From assembly GCA_017381835.1 (NCBI GenBank), contig JAFOBK010000035.1, positions 1-64,000 of the forward strand: a DNA stretch of 64,000 nt, read 5' to 3'. Position numbers and translations under genes: made by a program. Shown here piece by piece: positions 1-9,460 of this stretch. This DNA comes from Oscillospiraceae bacterium. Lineage in GTDB: Bacteria > Bacillota_A > Clostridia > Oscillospirales > Oscillospiraceae. The notes beneath the pieces are model-generated. The model saw nothing but the letters and a program-made list of their open reading frames with translations. It was not told where the DNA came from and made no database searches. Numbering within the stretch: the first letter of the stretch is position 1; the number at the start of each line of letters is the position of its first letter.

Positions 1-1
1 G

Positions 2-283
2 ATGATGGAAGACGGTGTGATCCGCACCGCAAGAATAAAACTGAAATCCAAAACCAGGCAGAAAAAGAAAATCGCCGCAGCAGTCTACGAATACCAGGCA
101 GACTGCGACGGCGAATGGGGTGAGATCTATTTTGATTTTGAAAAGGGACGGCAGAAAATTCTCTGGCTTGCTGACTGGGATACTATTAAAAGCAGGATCT
201 ATGCCAAGCGTGTCATCGATTTTATTTTGAAACAGAACAGCGAGGAACTGCCGAAGGAACGGTTGATCGCCTTTGAAAAATAA
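2..283 (+). CDS. hypothetical protein, possibly 5'-truncated
   Basis: The frame is open from the left edge and encodes up to 93 residues. It is charged and Lys/Arg-rich at the N-terminus (KLKSKTRQKKK) and ends in an acidic/basic helix-like tail (SEELPKERLIAFEK). No family is recognised. Two ATG codons sit at bases 2 and 5, but no ribosome site can be seen because the window begins there, so the true start may lie outside. No membrane segment or signal peptide is visible. It is followed by a long hairpin-rich non-coding region, so it is probably the last gene of its transcript. Confidence 0.45.
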   Translation: MMEDGVIRTARIKLKSKTRQKKKIAAAVYEYQADCDGEWGEIYFDFEKGRQKILWLADWDTIKSRIYAKRVIDFILKQNSEELPKERLIAFEK

Positions 284-760
284 CGAGAGCAAATTGAGAA
301 ACGGGGGACAGGAAACGGGGAGTGCGTTAGCCCATTTGCTCCCCTGGTGATGAAACGCCATTCCGAAAATCTGCTTCACAGATTTTCTTCATTTCGCTTC
401 ACCACCTACACCCGAACAGCCGGATTTTGTCTGAAGGACAAACCCAATTTCGGCCCGTGGCGCGCCAAAATCCGCCTGTTCTGCGTTCTCCTGAAAGTGC
501 TTGTTCCCACACCGAACAACCCCTTTCAGCAGACCGCGGTCGCAAAAGGTCTAACACACTAGACTTTATTTCATAAAATCGTGTGCCAACAGGGCGCTTT
601 CACCCCTATTGGAAACCCGGAACCGCTTAGACCACAGCCAAAGCGCCATGCTTTTCGCATGGCAAAGGGAATGATCTTCCCTTTGGAAACCTAACAGTTT
701 TCCTATGCAAGTGGCGCGCCAAATTAAAAAAATCCAATTTGCACCCACTGCCCGGAAAAC
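284..760. repeat. hairpin-rich non-coding DNA
   Basis: No convincing gene is present. Several inverted repeats follow each other: 365-387 (GAAAATCTG arms, perfect), 414-429 with 466-481 (16-base arms, one mismatch), 647-662 (CCATGC arms) and 663-685 (CAAAGGGAA arms, perfect). The 13-mer GTGGCGCGCCAAA occurs twice in direct orientation, at 457-469 and 711-723. The short open frames across it are rich in unusual residues and lack ribosome sites. It resembles a dispersed structured intergenic repeat unit, but copies elsewhere cannot be seen from one window. Confidence 0.5.
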
Positions 761-812
761 AAAAAATCCCTCAGACTTCATCTAATGCAAAGATGAAATC
801 CGAGGGATTTTT
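761..812. terminator. bidirectional intrinsic terminator
   Basis: An inverted repeat with 22-base arms (AAAAATCCCTC... and ...GAGGGATTTTT, two wobble positions) around a 7-base loop, with A-run and T-run on the two sides. It separates the leftmost region from the PTS locus. Confidence 0.8.
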
Positions 813-972
813 CAATGCCGCACGAATATAAACGGAAGCAATTCGTGCGCTGTGGAACGACTATAACAGACGTTGAAAATATGGGCAAATTGAGCGATAT
901 GAATTATTGCACAAAACGAAAATAACAATTTTAGTTAAAGTCACAAAATGTTCATTTTTGCGCTTTTGGGGT

Positions 973-1001
973 TTGACAGACGTGATGCTTTGTGTTATCT
1001 T
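973..1001 (+). promoter_or_regulatory. sigma-A type promoter of the glcT-pts locus
   Basis: TTGACA at 973-978, a 17-base spacer and TATCTT at 996-1001. The predicted start near 1008 places the RAT antiterminator at the very beginning of the transcript. Confidence 0.7.
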
Positions 1002-1017
1002 TTATTTAGAAAATGTT

Positions 1018-1101
1018 GGAATGTTACCGGTAGTGCGGGCTTGACCAACTCTATTTCATATCTCAGGAGTTGGGGTATTGGATAGAGCTGGTTATTTTTT
1101 T
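1018..1101 (+). promoter_or_regulatory. RAT antiterminator overlapping a terminator
   Basis: Bases 1018-1048 match the ribonucleic antiterminator consensus of the BglG/GlcT family (AATGTTACC...GCGGGCTTGACC). Its 3' side overlaps the 5' arm of a terminator: ACCAACTCTAT at 1044-1054 pairs with ATAGAGCTGGT at 1082-1092 (10 of 11 pairs), followed by seven T at 1095-1101. This is the classical mutually exclusive arrangement. It lies upstream of the regulator gene itself, so the antiterminator should control its own expression. Confidence 0.8.
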
Positions 1102-1128
1102 ACGCAAAAATGGGGTGAGCGTGAAAAT

Positions 1129-1980
1129 ATGCGGATCAAAAAAATCATCAACAATAATATCCTGTGCGCTGTTGACGACAAAGGCAATGAGCTGATCGTC
1201 ACAGGTCGCGGCATCGGCTTTCAGCGTCACCGGGGCGAGCTGATTGATCCCTCCGTGGTGGAACGCACCTACCGGATGGAGGAGAAAAGCGGTCAGCGGA
1301 AACTGCGTGAATTGGTAGAGAAAATCCCAATCGAGCATTTGACACTGACAGAAAATCTGATCCAGTACATAAAAACACAGATCCCCCAGAAGCTGAATGA
1401 GTCGCTGCTCATTACACTGGCTGACCACATCAGCTTTGCCATCCTTCGCAAAGCCCAGGGGGTGGAGTTCAGCAACCCCTTGAAGGGTCCGATCATGAGC
1501 TATTACCCTGCGGAATACTGCATGGGACAGCATTGCCTGAAGGTGATCCGGGAGCAACTGGGTGTGGTGCTTCACGAGGATGAGGCAGCGTTTATTGCTC
1601 TGCACATCGTGAACGCAGAGCTGAACACCAACATGAGCGAAATGTACGAGATCACAAAATTTCTGGAAGGTGCCATTTCTGTGGTCGAGTATTTCTACCA
1701 AAAGCAGTTCGACCGGGAATCTCTGGACTTCAACCGTTTTGTTGTCCATCTGCGCTACTTCGCCCAGCGTCTGTTCCAGGGCAAGCTGATGGAGGATACC
1801 CAGGGCGAGCGGGACGAGATGTTCCGGCAGCTTATTATGAAGAATTGCAAAGAGCATTACAAATGTGCTGTGTGCATCTCTGATTATGTAAAAAACACCT
1901 ATCAGAAAAATCTTTCCGACGAGGAACTGACCTATCTGACGATCCATCTGAAGCGGATCAATGATAATTCCCAATCATAA
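1129..1980 (+). CDS. glcT: BglG/GlcT-family transcription antiterminator
   Basis: RNA-binding antiterminator of PTS genes. The N-terminal CAT RNA-binding domain (about residues 1-55, MRIKKIINNNILCAVDD) is followed by two PTS regulation domains (PRD1 about 65-165, PRD2 about 175-280). Conserved PRD histidines are visible in LADHISFAI, AFIALHIVNAEL and LTYLTIHLKRI. The start at 1129 is chosen because it gives the canonical CAT N-terminus and has GGGTGAG upstream; an earlier in-frame ATG at 1078 lies within the leader terminator. It stands between its own RAT leader and the EIICBA gene. The GlcT assignment rests on the neighbouring glucose-family PTS; LicT/SacY-type specificity is not excluded. 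Confidence 0.88.
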   Translation: MRIKKIINNNILCAVDDKGNELIVTGRGIGFQRHRGELIDPSVVERTYRMEEKSGQRKLRELVEKIPIEHLTLTENLIQYIKTQIPQKLNESLLITLADHISFAILRKAQGVEFSNPLKGPIMSYYPAEYCMGQHCLKVIREQLGVVLHEDEAAFIALHIVNAELNTNMSEMYEITKFLEGAISVVEYFYQKQFDRESLDFNRFVVHLRYFAQRLFQGKLMEDTQGERDEMFRQLIMKNCKEHYKCAVCISDYVKNTYQKNLSDEELTYLTIHLKRINDNSQS

Positions 1981-2042
1981 TATTGTCCCCTCTGCAAAGC
2001 AGAGCGATGGGATAGTTATCACACAGTATTGGATGTGAGCTA

Positions 2043-2096
2043 AACCCATACCAGGAGCGTAAGATGCATATTACGCTCCCGGTATGGGTTTTTTAT
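2043..2096 (+). terminator. strong terminator between glcT and ptsG, possibly RAT-controlled
   Basis: AACCCATACC-AGGAGCGTAA pairs across a short loop with its complement ending GGTATGGGTT, followed by a T run. It sits in the 238-base gap before the EIICBA gene. Upstream, 2010-2046 (GGATAGTTATC ... GTGAGCTAAACC) loosely resembles a RAT whose 3' end overlaps the terminator stem, but the spacing is about 7 bases longer than the consensus. Confidence 0.75.
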
Positions 2097-2203
2097 ATAG
2101 CGGGCAGTGCCCGCAGACAATTCGTGTTTGGCTGGTCTGTATTCGTTACGCCATTGGGTACCGCTCGGTGTCGTTACAGCTCAGTCTCTGCACACATAAA
2201 TAA

Positions 2204-4345
<2,142 letters not shown>

Positions 4346-4378
4346 TCCTTAGATAAAACGATACGGAGGAATTTTATT

Positions 4379-4639
4379 ATGAAAAACTTTGAATTTACTG
4401 TCCGCGATCCTCTGGGCATTCATGCCCGTCCCGCCGGTATGCTGGTCAAGGTCGCAAAGGGCTTCGTGGATACCACTGTTACTGTTACCAAGAATGGCAC
4501 CACCGCTAAGGCAACCCAGCTGATGAAGCTGATGAGCCTGGGTGTCAAGCAGGGCGATGTGGTCACCGTTGCAGCAGACGGTGCCAACGAGGATGCAGCC
4601 ATCATTGCGATGTCTGACTTCTTCCAGAACAACCTGTAA
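4379..4639 (+). CDS. ptsH: HPr phosphocarrier protein
   Basis: 86-residue phosphocarrier that passes phosphate from EI to sugar-specific EIIA domains. The catalytic His15 lies in GIHARPAG. The helix that normally carries the HPr-kinase target reads KATQLMKLMSLG: aligned to Bacillus KSIMGVMSLG, the regulatory Ser46 position is Gln47, with Thr46 just before it. Phosphotransfer should work, but classical HprK/CcpA signalling through Ser46 should not. AGGAGG is 7-8 bases upstream. It is 33 bases after the EIICBA gene and before EI. Confidence 0.94.
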   Translation: MKNFEFTVRDPLGIHARPAGMLVKVAKGFVDTTVTVTKNGTTAKATQLMKLMSLGVKQGDVVTVAADGANEDAAIIAMSDFFQNNL

Positions 4640-4652
4640 TTGCTTATTCCCA

Positions 4653-4695
4653 GGGGAGCGTCGGCCTCCTACCCATACCATTACCGGCGCTCCCC
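4653..4695 (+). terminator. stem-loop between ptsH and ptsI
   Basis: GGGGAGCGTCGG at 4653-4664 pairs with CCGGCGCTCCCC at 4684-4695 (one G-U pair) around a 19-base loop. There is no strong T run, so it is more likely an attenuator or mRNA 3' stabiliser that keeps HPr abundant than a full terminator. Confidence 0.5.
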
Positions 4696-4727
4696 CACCT
4701 CTTTCATATAAAGAAAGGACACATAAT

Positions 4728-6383
4728 ATGATCACAATTCAAGGCAAAGGCGTGTCCAAAGGAATTGCAAAAGGCCCTCTCTATTTTTTCCAGCGCCCGG
4801 ATACGACCGTTACCCAAAAGACTGTTGACGATGTTGCGGCTGAAAAGGCCCGCCTTGCAGCTGCACAGGAAGCATCCATTGCCCAGCTGAATGCCCTGGC
4901 TGAAAAGTGCCAGGATGATGCCGGCGAGGAAATGGCAGTGCTGTTTGAGACCCATGCCATGTTCGTAGAGGATGAGGATTTTGTGGAGTGCATGACTTCT
5001 CTGATCGAGGAGGAGTGCTGCAATGCGGAGTTCGCCGTGGAGCAGGCGGGTATTCAGTTCTCTGCCATGTTTGCCGCTATGGACGATGCTTATATGCAGG
5101 CCCGTGCTGCGGATATTAAGGACGTTGCCAAGCGTATTCTAAATAACCTTTTGGGCATTGTGGACGGCGGTATTGATTCCGATGTTCCTGTGATCCTGGC
5201 AGCGGACGATCTGGCCCCCTCCGAAACACTGCAGCTGGACAAATCCAAGATTCTGGGCTTTGTGACTCAGGGCGGCTCCGGCAATTCTCATACCGCGATT
5301 CTGGCCCGCACTATGGGCATCCCTGCCATCTGCGGCGCAGGAGAAGCACTGACCGAAGCATACAACAACCGCAGTGCCTATATTGACGGCGAAACCGGCC
5401 AGCTGATCATTGAGCCGGATGCCATGACGCTGGCAGCACTGAAAGAAAAGTACGAAAAGCAGCAGGAGACAAAGAAACTGCTGGAAACCATGAAGGGTCA
5501 GGAGGACGTGACCCTGGACGGCAAGAAGCTGCTGCTTTACTGCAACATCGGTTCTCCGGAGGATGTGGATGCTGTTCTGGCAAACGACGGTCAGGGCATC
5601 GGCCTGTTCCGCAGTGAGTTCCTTTACTTAAGCGCTTCTGATTATCCTTCTGAGGACGAACAGTTTGAAGCATACCGCAAGGTGGCAGCAGCCATGAACG
5701 GAAAGCGTGTTGTTATCCGTACGCTGGACATTGGCGCGGACAAGCAGGTGGACTATTTCGATATGAAGAAGGAGGAAAATCCTGCCCTGGGTGTTCGTGC
5801 GATCCGTATCTGTCTGAATCGCCCCGAGGTGTTCCGCACCCAGCTCCGGGCGCTGTACCGGGCATCTGTTTATGGAAAGATCGCCATCATGTTCCCTATG
5901 ATCACCTCTGTCTGGGAGGTCAAGGAATGTAAGCGTGCCTGCCAGAGCGTTATGAAGGAGCTGGAGGCAGAGGGCATTCCCTATGATAAGGATACCGAGC
6001 TGGGCATTATGATTGAAACGCCTTCCTCCGTCTTTGTTGCAGAGGAACTGGCAAAGCTGGTGGATTTCTTCTCTGTGGGCACCAACGATCTGACCCAGTA
6101 CACCCTGGCCTGCGACCGGCAGGCAAATGATCTGGGCAAGTTCTACGATCCCCATCATCCTGCACTGCTCAGAGCCATTAAGATGGCTGCGGATGCTGCC
6201 CACAAGGCAGGCATCTGGATCGGTATCTGCGGCGAGCTGGGTGCAGACATCAGTATGCTGCCTACCTTCCTGGCCATGGGCATCGATGAACTGTCTGTCT
6301 CTCCCGCATCGGTCCTTCCTGTTCGTGCCGCTATCCGGCAGAGCATTGCCAAAACCTGCACACTGGAAATGCTGGAGTGCTAA
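4728..6383 (+). CDS. ptsI: PTS enzyme I (phosphoenolpyruvate-protein phosphotransferase)
   Basis: Cytoplasmic first enzyme of the PTS; it moves phosphate from PEP to HPr. It has 551 residues. The N-terminal HPr-binding and phospho-His domain has the active His188 in GGSGNSHTAIL. The C-terminal PEP-binding TIM barrel has LFRSEFLYL, the DLTQYTLACDR signature and the catalytic Cys501 in GICGELGAD. The start at 4728 gives the family N-terminus MITIQGKGVSKGIAKGP with AAAGGA upstream. It is 88 bases after ptsH and its stop lies 3 bases before the AraD-like gene, so the two are translationally linked. Confidence 0.95.
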   Translation: MITIQGKGVSKGIAKGPLYFFQRPDTTVTQKTVDDVAAEKARLAAAQEASIAQLNALAEKCQDDAGEEMAVLFETHAMFVEDEDFVECMTSLIEEECCNAEFAVEQAGIQFSAMFAAMDDAYMQARAADIKDVAKRILNNLLGIVDGGIDSDVPVILAADDLAPSETLQLDKSKILGFVTQGGSGNSHTAILARTMGIPAICGAGEALTEAYNNRSAYIDGETGQLIIEPDAMTLAALKEKYEKQQETKKLLETMKGQEDVTLDGKKLLLYCNIGSPEDVDAVLANDGQGIGLFRSEFLYLSASDYPSEDEQFEAYRKVAAAMNGKRVVIRTLDIGADKQVDYFDMKKEENPALGVRAIRICLNRPEVFRTQLRALYRASVYGKIAIMFPMITSVWEVKECKRACQSVMKELEAEGIPYDKDTELGIMIETPSSVFVAEELAKLVDFFSVGTNDLTQYTLACDRQANDLGKFYDPHHPALLRAIKMAADAAHKAGIWIGICGELGADISMLPTFLAMGIDELSVSPASVLPVRAAIRQSIAKTCTLEMLEC

Positions 6384-6386
6384 GCT

Positions 6387-6950
6387 ATGCTGGAAAAACT
6401 GAAGGCAGAAGTTATCCTGGCTTATCAGGAGCTAAACCGATATGGACTGAACGCATATTCCAGAGGCATCGTGTCCGGAATTGACCGGGAGTCCGGCTAT
6501 ATCGTTATGAAATCCGCCAAGGATGCACTGATCACAGATTTGCAGGGCAATGTGATAGAGGGTGCGATGGAATCCTTGTCGGAGATCCTGTCTCACATTG
6601 CAATTTATCAGGCATTCCCGAAGCTGGGCGGCATCGTTCGTCCTCACGCACGATTCGCTACGATTTTTGCACAGACAGGTATGGACATCCCTGTGCTGGG
6701 CTCCTTCCATAAGGATCTGTTCCATGAGGCAATTCCGTGCGCGGATTCTGCGACTGATGTGGGAAGCACCTTCCGGCAGCGTCATATGGATGCGCTGCAA
6801 ACGCCTGCAACGTTGGTTGCCTGCCACAGCGCATATGCTTGGGGTGCTACCGTTCTGGATGCCGTTACCAATGCAGCTGCCCTGGAAGAAACAGCTAACA
6901 TGGCATACCATACGATGCAGTTAGACCCCGGAATCTTGCCAATGCAGTGA
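6387..6950 (+). CDS. degenerate AraD-like class II aldolase family protein
   Basis: 187 residues that align end to end with L-ribulose-5-phosphate 4-epimerase from its N-terminus (MLEKLKAEV...) to the ...L.P..L..MQ segment, but about 30 C-terminal residues are missing. Against E. coli AraD, zinc ligand His95 is Arg85 (VRPHARFAT), Asp76 is Glu66 and Asn of GNVS is Ile (RGIVSGID). His97 and His171 are kept as His87 and His147. The lost C-terminus carries AraD His218 and Tyr229. Epimerase activity is therefore unlikely as inherited; a regulatory, altered-substrate or decaying protein is possible. It starts 3 bases after ptsI, so it is co-translated with EI. The reading frame is clean, with no stop or frameshift. 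Confidence 0.75.
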   Translation: MLEKLKAEVILAYQELNRYGLNAYSRGIVSGIDRESGYIVMKSAKDALITDLQGNVIEGAMESLSEILSHIAIYQAFPKLGGIVRPHARFATIFAQTGMDIPVLGSFHKDLFHEAIPCADSATDVGSTFRQRHMDALQTPATLVACHSAYAWGATVLDAVTNAAALEETANMAYHTMQLDPGILPMQ

Positions 6951-7051
6951 TGCACAAGCAGACTCCATATACTGACAGTATCCGTACCAAGGAATAGCAG
7001 ATTGCTTCGATTATAGAGTTTTCAAAACAAACGAAAGCAGGGAGATACCGC

Positions 7052-7900
7052 ATGAGCATCCCGGAATTATATACCCGTCGGCAATTAAATACGATGTACA
7101 GGTCGATCCCGCTGAAAGATCCTGTATTCCGGCTGCTCCGTAAGTATTTCAGTGCAGCTTCCAACCTTTATGGTGTCATTCCGCTTCGCAAGCTGTATGA
7201 GATCATTGAGAGCCAGAACCCGGATGTTGTATCAAAGTCGGAATTTATCTCATTCGCCCAAATCGCCCGGCACGAAAAGGAAGGTTACTTCGTCCTGAGT
7301 GAAGGTGATCTGTTTCAATGCGGCAAGTACACGCCTTTCCTTGATTACGAGATCATCGATACCACCTTGCTGGAAATCGATATTTTCCACTACATATTCC
7401 TGAAAAAGTTTCAGTACGGAAAGCCTTACTATATACCCGAAAAGAAGAAGTTCCTTTCCTATGCGGATCCATTCTATTGTGAGCCTTCCCGTGAAGCAGA
7501 AGCGCTTCGTACATTTTTAACCAGTCAGCTTCATCTTGAGGCAAAACTGGAAAAGGAAGTATATGAGATCCTCTTTTTCGGAAGCAAGTATAGGAATGTA
7601 ACCTTTGAAACGATTCTGGAGAAGATGGAAAATCTTGGTGCTACGATCAAAACAAAGGCAGACAGATCCCAGCTTCAGGCATTGTATGGAACATTCTGCC
7701 GTCAATGCAGAATGCAGTCTCACAGAGGTCACACCCCTGGTGAGATATCTGCAATGAAGATACCCGCAGATTCAAGTTTTGAAGAAATCATGATTGCGCC
7801 CATGGAGGAAACATTCCAAACCAAAACCGAAAAGGTTGGCCGCAACAGTCCCTGCCCCTGCGGAAGCGGAAAGAAGTATAAGCATTGTTGCAGAAAGTAA
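7052..7900 (+). CDS. SEC-C zinc-motif protein of unknown function
   Basis: 282 residues. The only recognisable domain is the C-terminal SEC-C zinc-binding motif ([21 protein letters not shown], about residues 262-282; Cys-X-Cys...His-Cys ligands), also found at the end of SecA and in many unrelated proteins. The body (1-255) is alpha/beta with no signal peptide or membrane segment and is not recognised; it resembles the bodies of DUF-type SEC-C proteins that may bind nucleic acid or ribosomes. GGGAG lies 8 bases upstream. It is 101 bases after the AraD-like gene with no clear terminator between, so it may be a late part of the pts transcript. Confidence 0.7.
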   Translation: MSIPELYTRRQLNTMYRSIPLKDPVFRLLRKYFSAASNLYGVIPLRKLYEIIESQNPDVVSKSEFISFAQIARHEKEGYFVLSEGDLFQCGKYTPFLDYEIIDTTLLEIDIFHYIFLKKFQYGKPYYIPEKKKFLSYADPFYCEPSREAEALRTFLTSQLHLEAKLEKEVYEILFFGSKYRNVTFETILEKMENLGATIKTKADRSQLQALYGTFCRQCRMQSHRGHTPGEISAMKIPADSSFEEIMIAPMEETFQTKTEKVGRNSPCPCGSGKKYKHCCRK

Positions 7901-7994
7901 GTCCGAATCGTCTTTCCACGCAGCTTATCCTTAACAGCTTCCCTATTATTCCAAGAGTAACGAGCCATTACTCACTCCTTTTCTTCCTTAAACG

Positions 7995-8027
7995 GCAAAA
8001 GCTCCCCGGTGATTCGGGGAGTTTTTG
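7995..8027. terminator. intrinsic terminator after the SEC-C gene
   Basis: GCAAAAGCTCCCCG and its complement CGGGGAGTTTTTGC around a 6-base loop, with a T run inside the 3' arm. Confidence 0.8.
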
Positions 8028-8345
8028 CTTTGCTGGGGAGCCAAGAACATCGGAATCAGGCCCAGGCTGCCTGTTTACGTTCTCTCGATGAGCTGAACTT
8101 TCCGGTGGAGAAATTTGGAGTTGCGCCTGTTTACTACGCTGGAAGAAGACTCAATGGCAATTTTGGAATAATGATTGAGCGGTTCTAGATCGAAATGAGA
8201 GACAGAAAACCACTGTGAGGCATTGTGTCTCGCAGCGGATTTTTCTCTAAACATTCAATTCCTTGATCAGGTAGGCATCATATTGTACACAACCAATGAA
8301 CGATTAGTGTTTTTAAGCGGTATAGTGGCGGCGGCAGCAGAGATG
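8028..8345 (+). other. gap with a start-less open frame, possible gene remnant
   Basis: No complete gene is seen. One frame is open across the preceding terminator to a TAG at 8186-8188 and reads like real protein near its end (SLDELNFPVEKFGV, YYAGRRLNGNFG) but has no start codon or ribosome site. It may be the C-terminal remnant of a gene lost during mobile-element activity. The remainder (8189-8345) shows nothing identifiable. Confidence 0.25.
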
Positions 8346-8696
8346 TTATCCATTGTAAATCAGCTCCTCTCGGATTATTTCTTCCGCTCTGGCAGCGATG
8401 TTGTTCATGTGCTGCGTCCATGCCATCGGGTCGGCAGCTTTCAATGCTTCTGTGATGCCCTCCACAGCCTGCAATTGGGTTATTAGAGCTTCCATGCGCT
8501 GCTGGGCCTGCTCATTTAGATCGGCAAGGTATGTCCAGAGATTGCCGGATAGGACAAGGTTGTTGAACCAGATGGGGTGGTGTTCTTTGAGATAGTCCCG
8601 GTGCATACGGCCCCATTTGCCAATGGGCCGGGTTTCCTCCGTTAGCTTCAGATCCGGGATAAAGTAGTCCCCGGAACCGATGTATGGGATGTTCAT
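8346..8696 (-). CDS. tnpV: transposon-encoded protein TnpV
   Basis: 116 residues matching the small TnpV proteins carried on Clostridia conjugative and mobilisable transposons (MNIPYIGSGDYFIPDLKL, RPIGKWGRMHRDYLKEH, LWTYLADLNEQAQQRME, then an alpha-helical tail). Its molecular role is not established. GGAGG lies 8 bases upstream of the ATG. No recombinase, relaxase or other transposon gene is beside it, so this is a solitary remnant of an element, consistent with the tRNA-derived repeats found just to the right. Confidence 0.85.
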   Translation of the reverse strand: MNIPYIGSGDYFIPDLKLTEETRPIGKWGRMHRDYLKEHHPIWFNNLVLSGNLWTYLADLNEQAQQRMEALITQLQAVEGITEALKAADPMAWTQHMNNIAARAEEIIREELIYNG

Positions 8697-9148
8697 GGTT
8701 AATCCTCCTCTGATTTATTTCTACCATGATTTTACCGCTCTGAAATGGATTCGTCGAATATGTCGCGCACGAAAGACTGTTGATAAGCAAAAAAGTAAAG
8801 TATCAAGAACCCGGAGGTCGTAGGCTGCGAAATTTAGATGTGATAAAAAGTTCTGATTTCTTCAACGAAATGCGATATTACGGAACTATTTGGGAAATAA
8901 CCGTTCGAGAAGTAGAGCTAAGAGAATAATGAAATAATTAGAATTTCTGGAGCGTTAAAGCGTAGATTTTCTTAAATGAAATCAGAAATTACAGAACTTT
9001 TTGCTGAAATTCTTTGGGGTTAATTTGGGGTTAGTTTTCTTTAAGTTAAATGGCGATATACGAATTTATACGATAAATAAGTTGCGATATTTTATGATAT
9101 TGCGGTTAAATTCGGCATTTTTGATTTATTTTCAAAAACTCGCCGTCG
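8697..9148. mobile_element. integration scar: att-like repeat and AT-rich arm sequence
   Basis: Gene-free. The 17-mer AACCCGGAGGTCGTAGG at 8808-8824 is identical to 9154-9170 inside a tRNA-Met 3' half, 346 bases away. Between them are two degenerate direct copies of an AT-rich unit beginning GATTTCTT (about 8852) and GATTTTCTT (about 8970), sharing ATTAC.GAACT, and the GGGGTTAATTTGGGGTTA segment. This looks like attachment-site DNA of a tRNA-targeting integrase, but no integrase remains. Confidence 0.5.
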
Positions 9149-9193
9149 CTCATAACCCGGAGGTCGTAGGTTCGAGTCCTGCCTCCGCAACCA
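9149..9193 (+). tRNA. tRNA-Met(CAT) 3' fragment (attachment-site half)
   Basis: The sequence from the anticodon loop (CTCATAA, anticodon CAT at 9151-9153) through the T arm (GTAGG-TTCGAGT-CCTGC) to the acceptor strand CTCCGCA and encoded ACCA matches a bacterial tRNA-Met. The matching 5' half (expected TGCGGAG... and the D arm) is absent upstream, where the DNA is AT-rich. So this is not a functional tRNA but the tRNA 3' end duplicated by, or left after, integration of an element. Confidence 0.75.
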
Positions 9194-9194
9194 T

Positions 9195-9230
9195 AAAAAC
9201 ACCGGATTTCGAAAGAAATCCGGTGTTTTT
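9195..9230. terminator. perfect terminator hairpin after the tRNA fragment
   Basis: AAAAACACCGGATTTC and its exact complement around a GAAA loop, ending in five T. It probably travelled with the original tRNA gene end. Confidence 0.85.
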
Positions 9231-9397
9231 CTAATTTTAGAGACATTTTATAGAACCTAAAAATGAATATTGGGGAAGATTCGGGGAAGACGGGAGTGAT
9301 ATGATTCACAGAAGCTGAAAAACCTACTTTTTAATAAAACAAATGCAAATAACCAATTACTTATTCAATTAATATGAAGATTTTCTGGATTTTCTAA

Positions 9398-9426
9398 TTT
9401 ACTTCTATTATTTGTAATGTTATAAT
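9398..9426 (+). promoter_or_regulatory. promoter of the NCS2 permease
   Basis: TTTACT at 9398-9403, a 17-base spacer and TATAAT at 9421-9426, 35 bases before the ATG. No purine-riboswitch core is visible in the short leader. Confidence 0.6.
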
Positions 9427-9460
9427 AAAAAACGGATTATAAAAAGAAAGAGGGTTCCTT

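Noticed and set aside
347..781. Two 71-residue frames in the hairpin-rich region
   Set aside because: No ribosome site, no family similarity, and they cross strong inverted repeats; the region behaves as non-coding repeat DNA.
8346..9230. Active transposon or complete integrative element
   Set aside because: Only tnpV and attachment-like sequences are present; there is no recombinase, relaxase or terminal inverted repeat.
9106..9309. Minus-strand frame containing GGRTRTYDLRVMS
   Set aside because: It is the antisense translation of the tRNA-Met 3' fragment, a known recurring artefact, not a protein gene.
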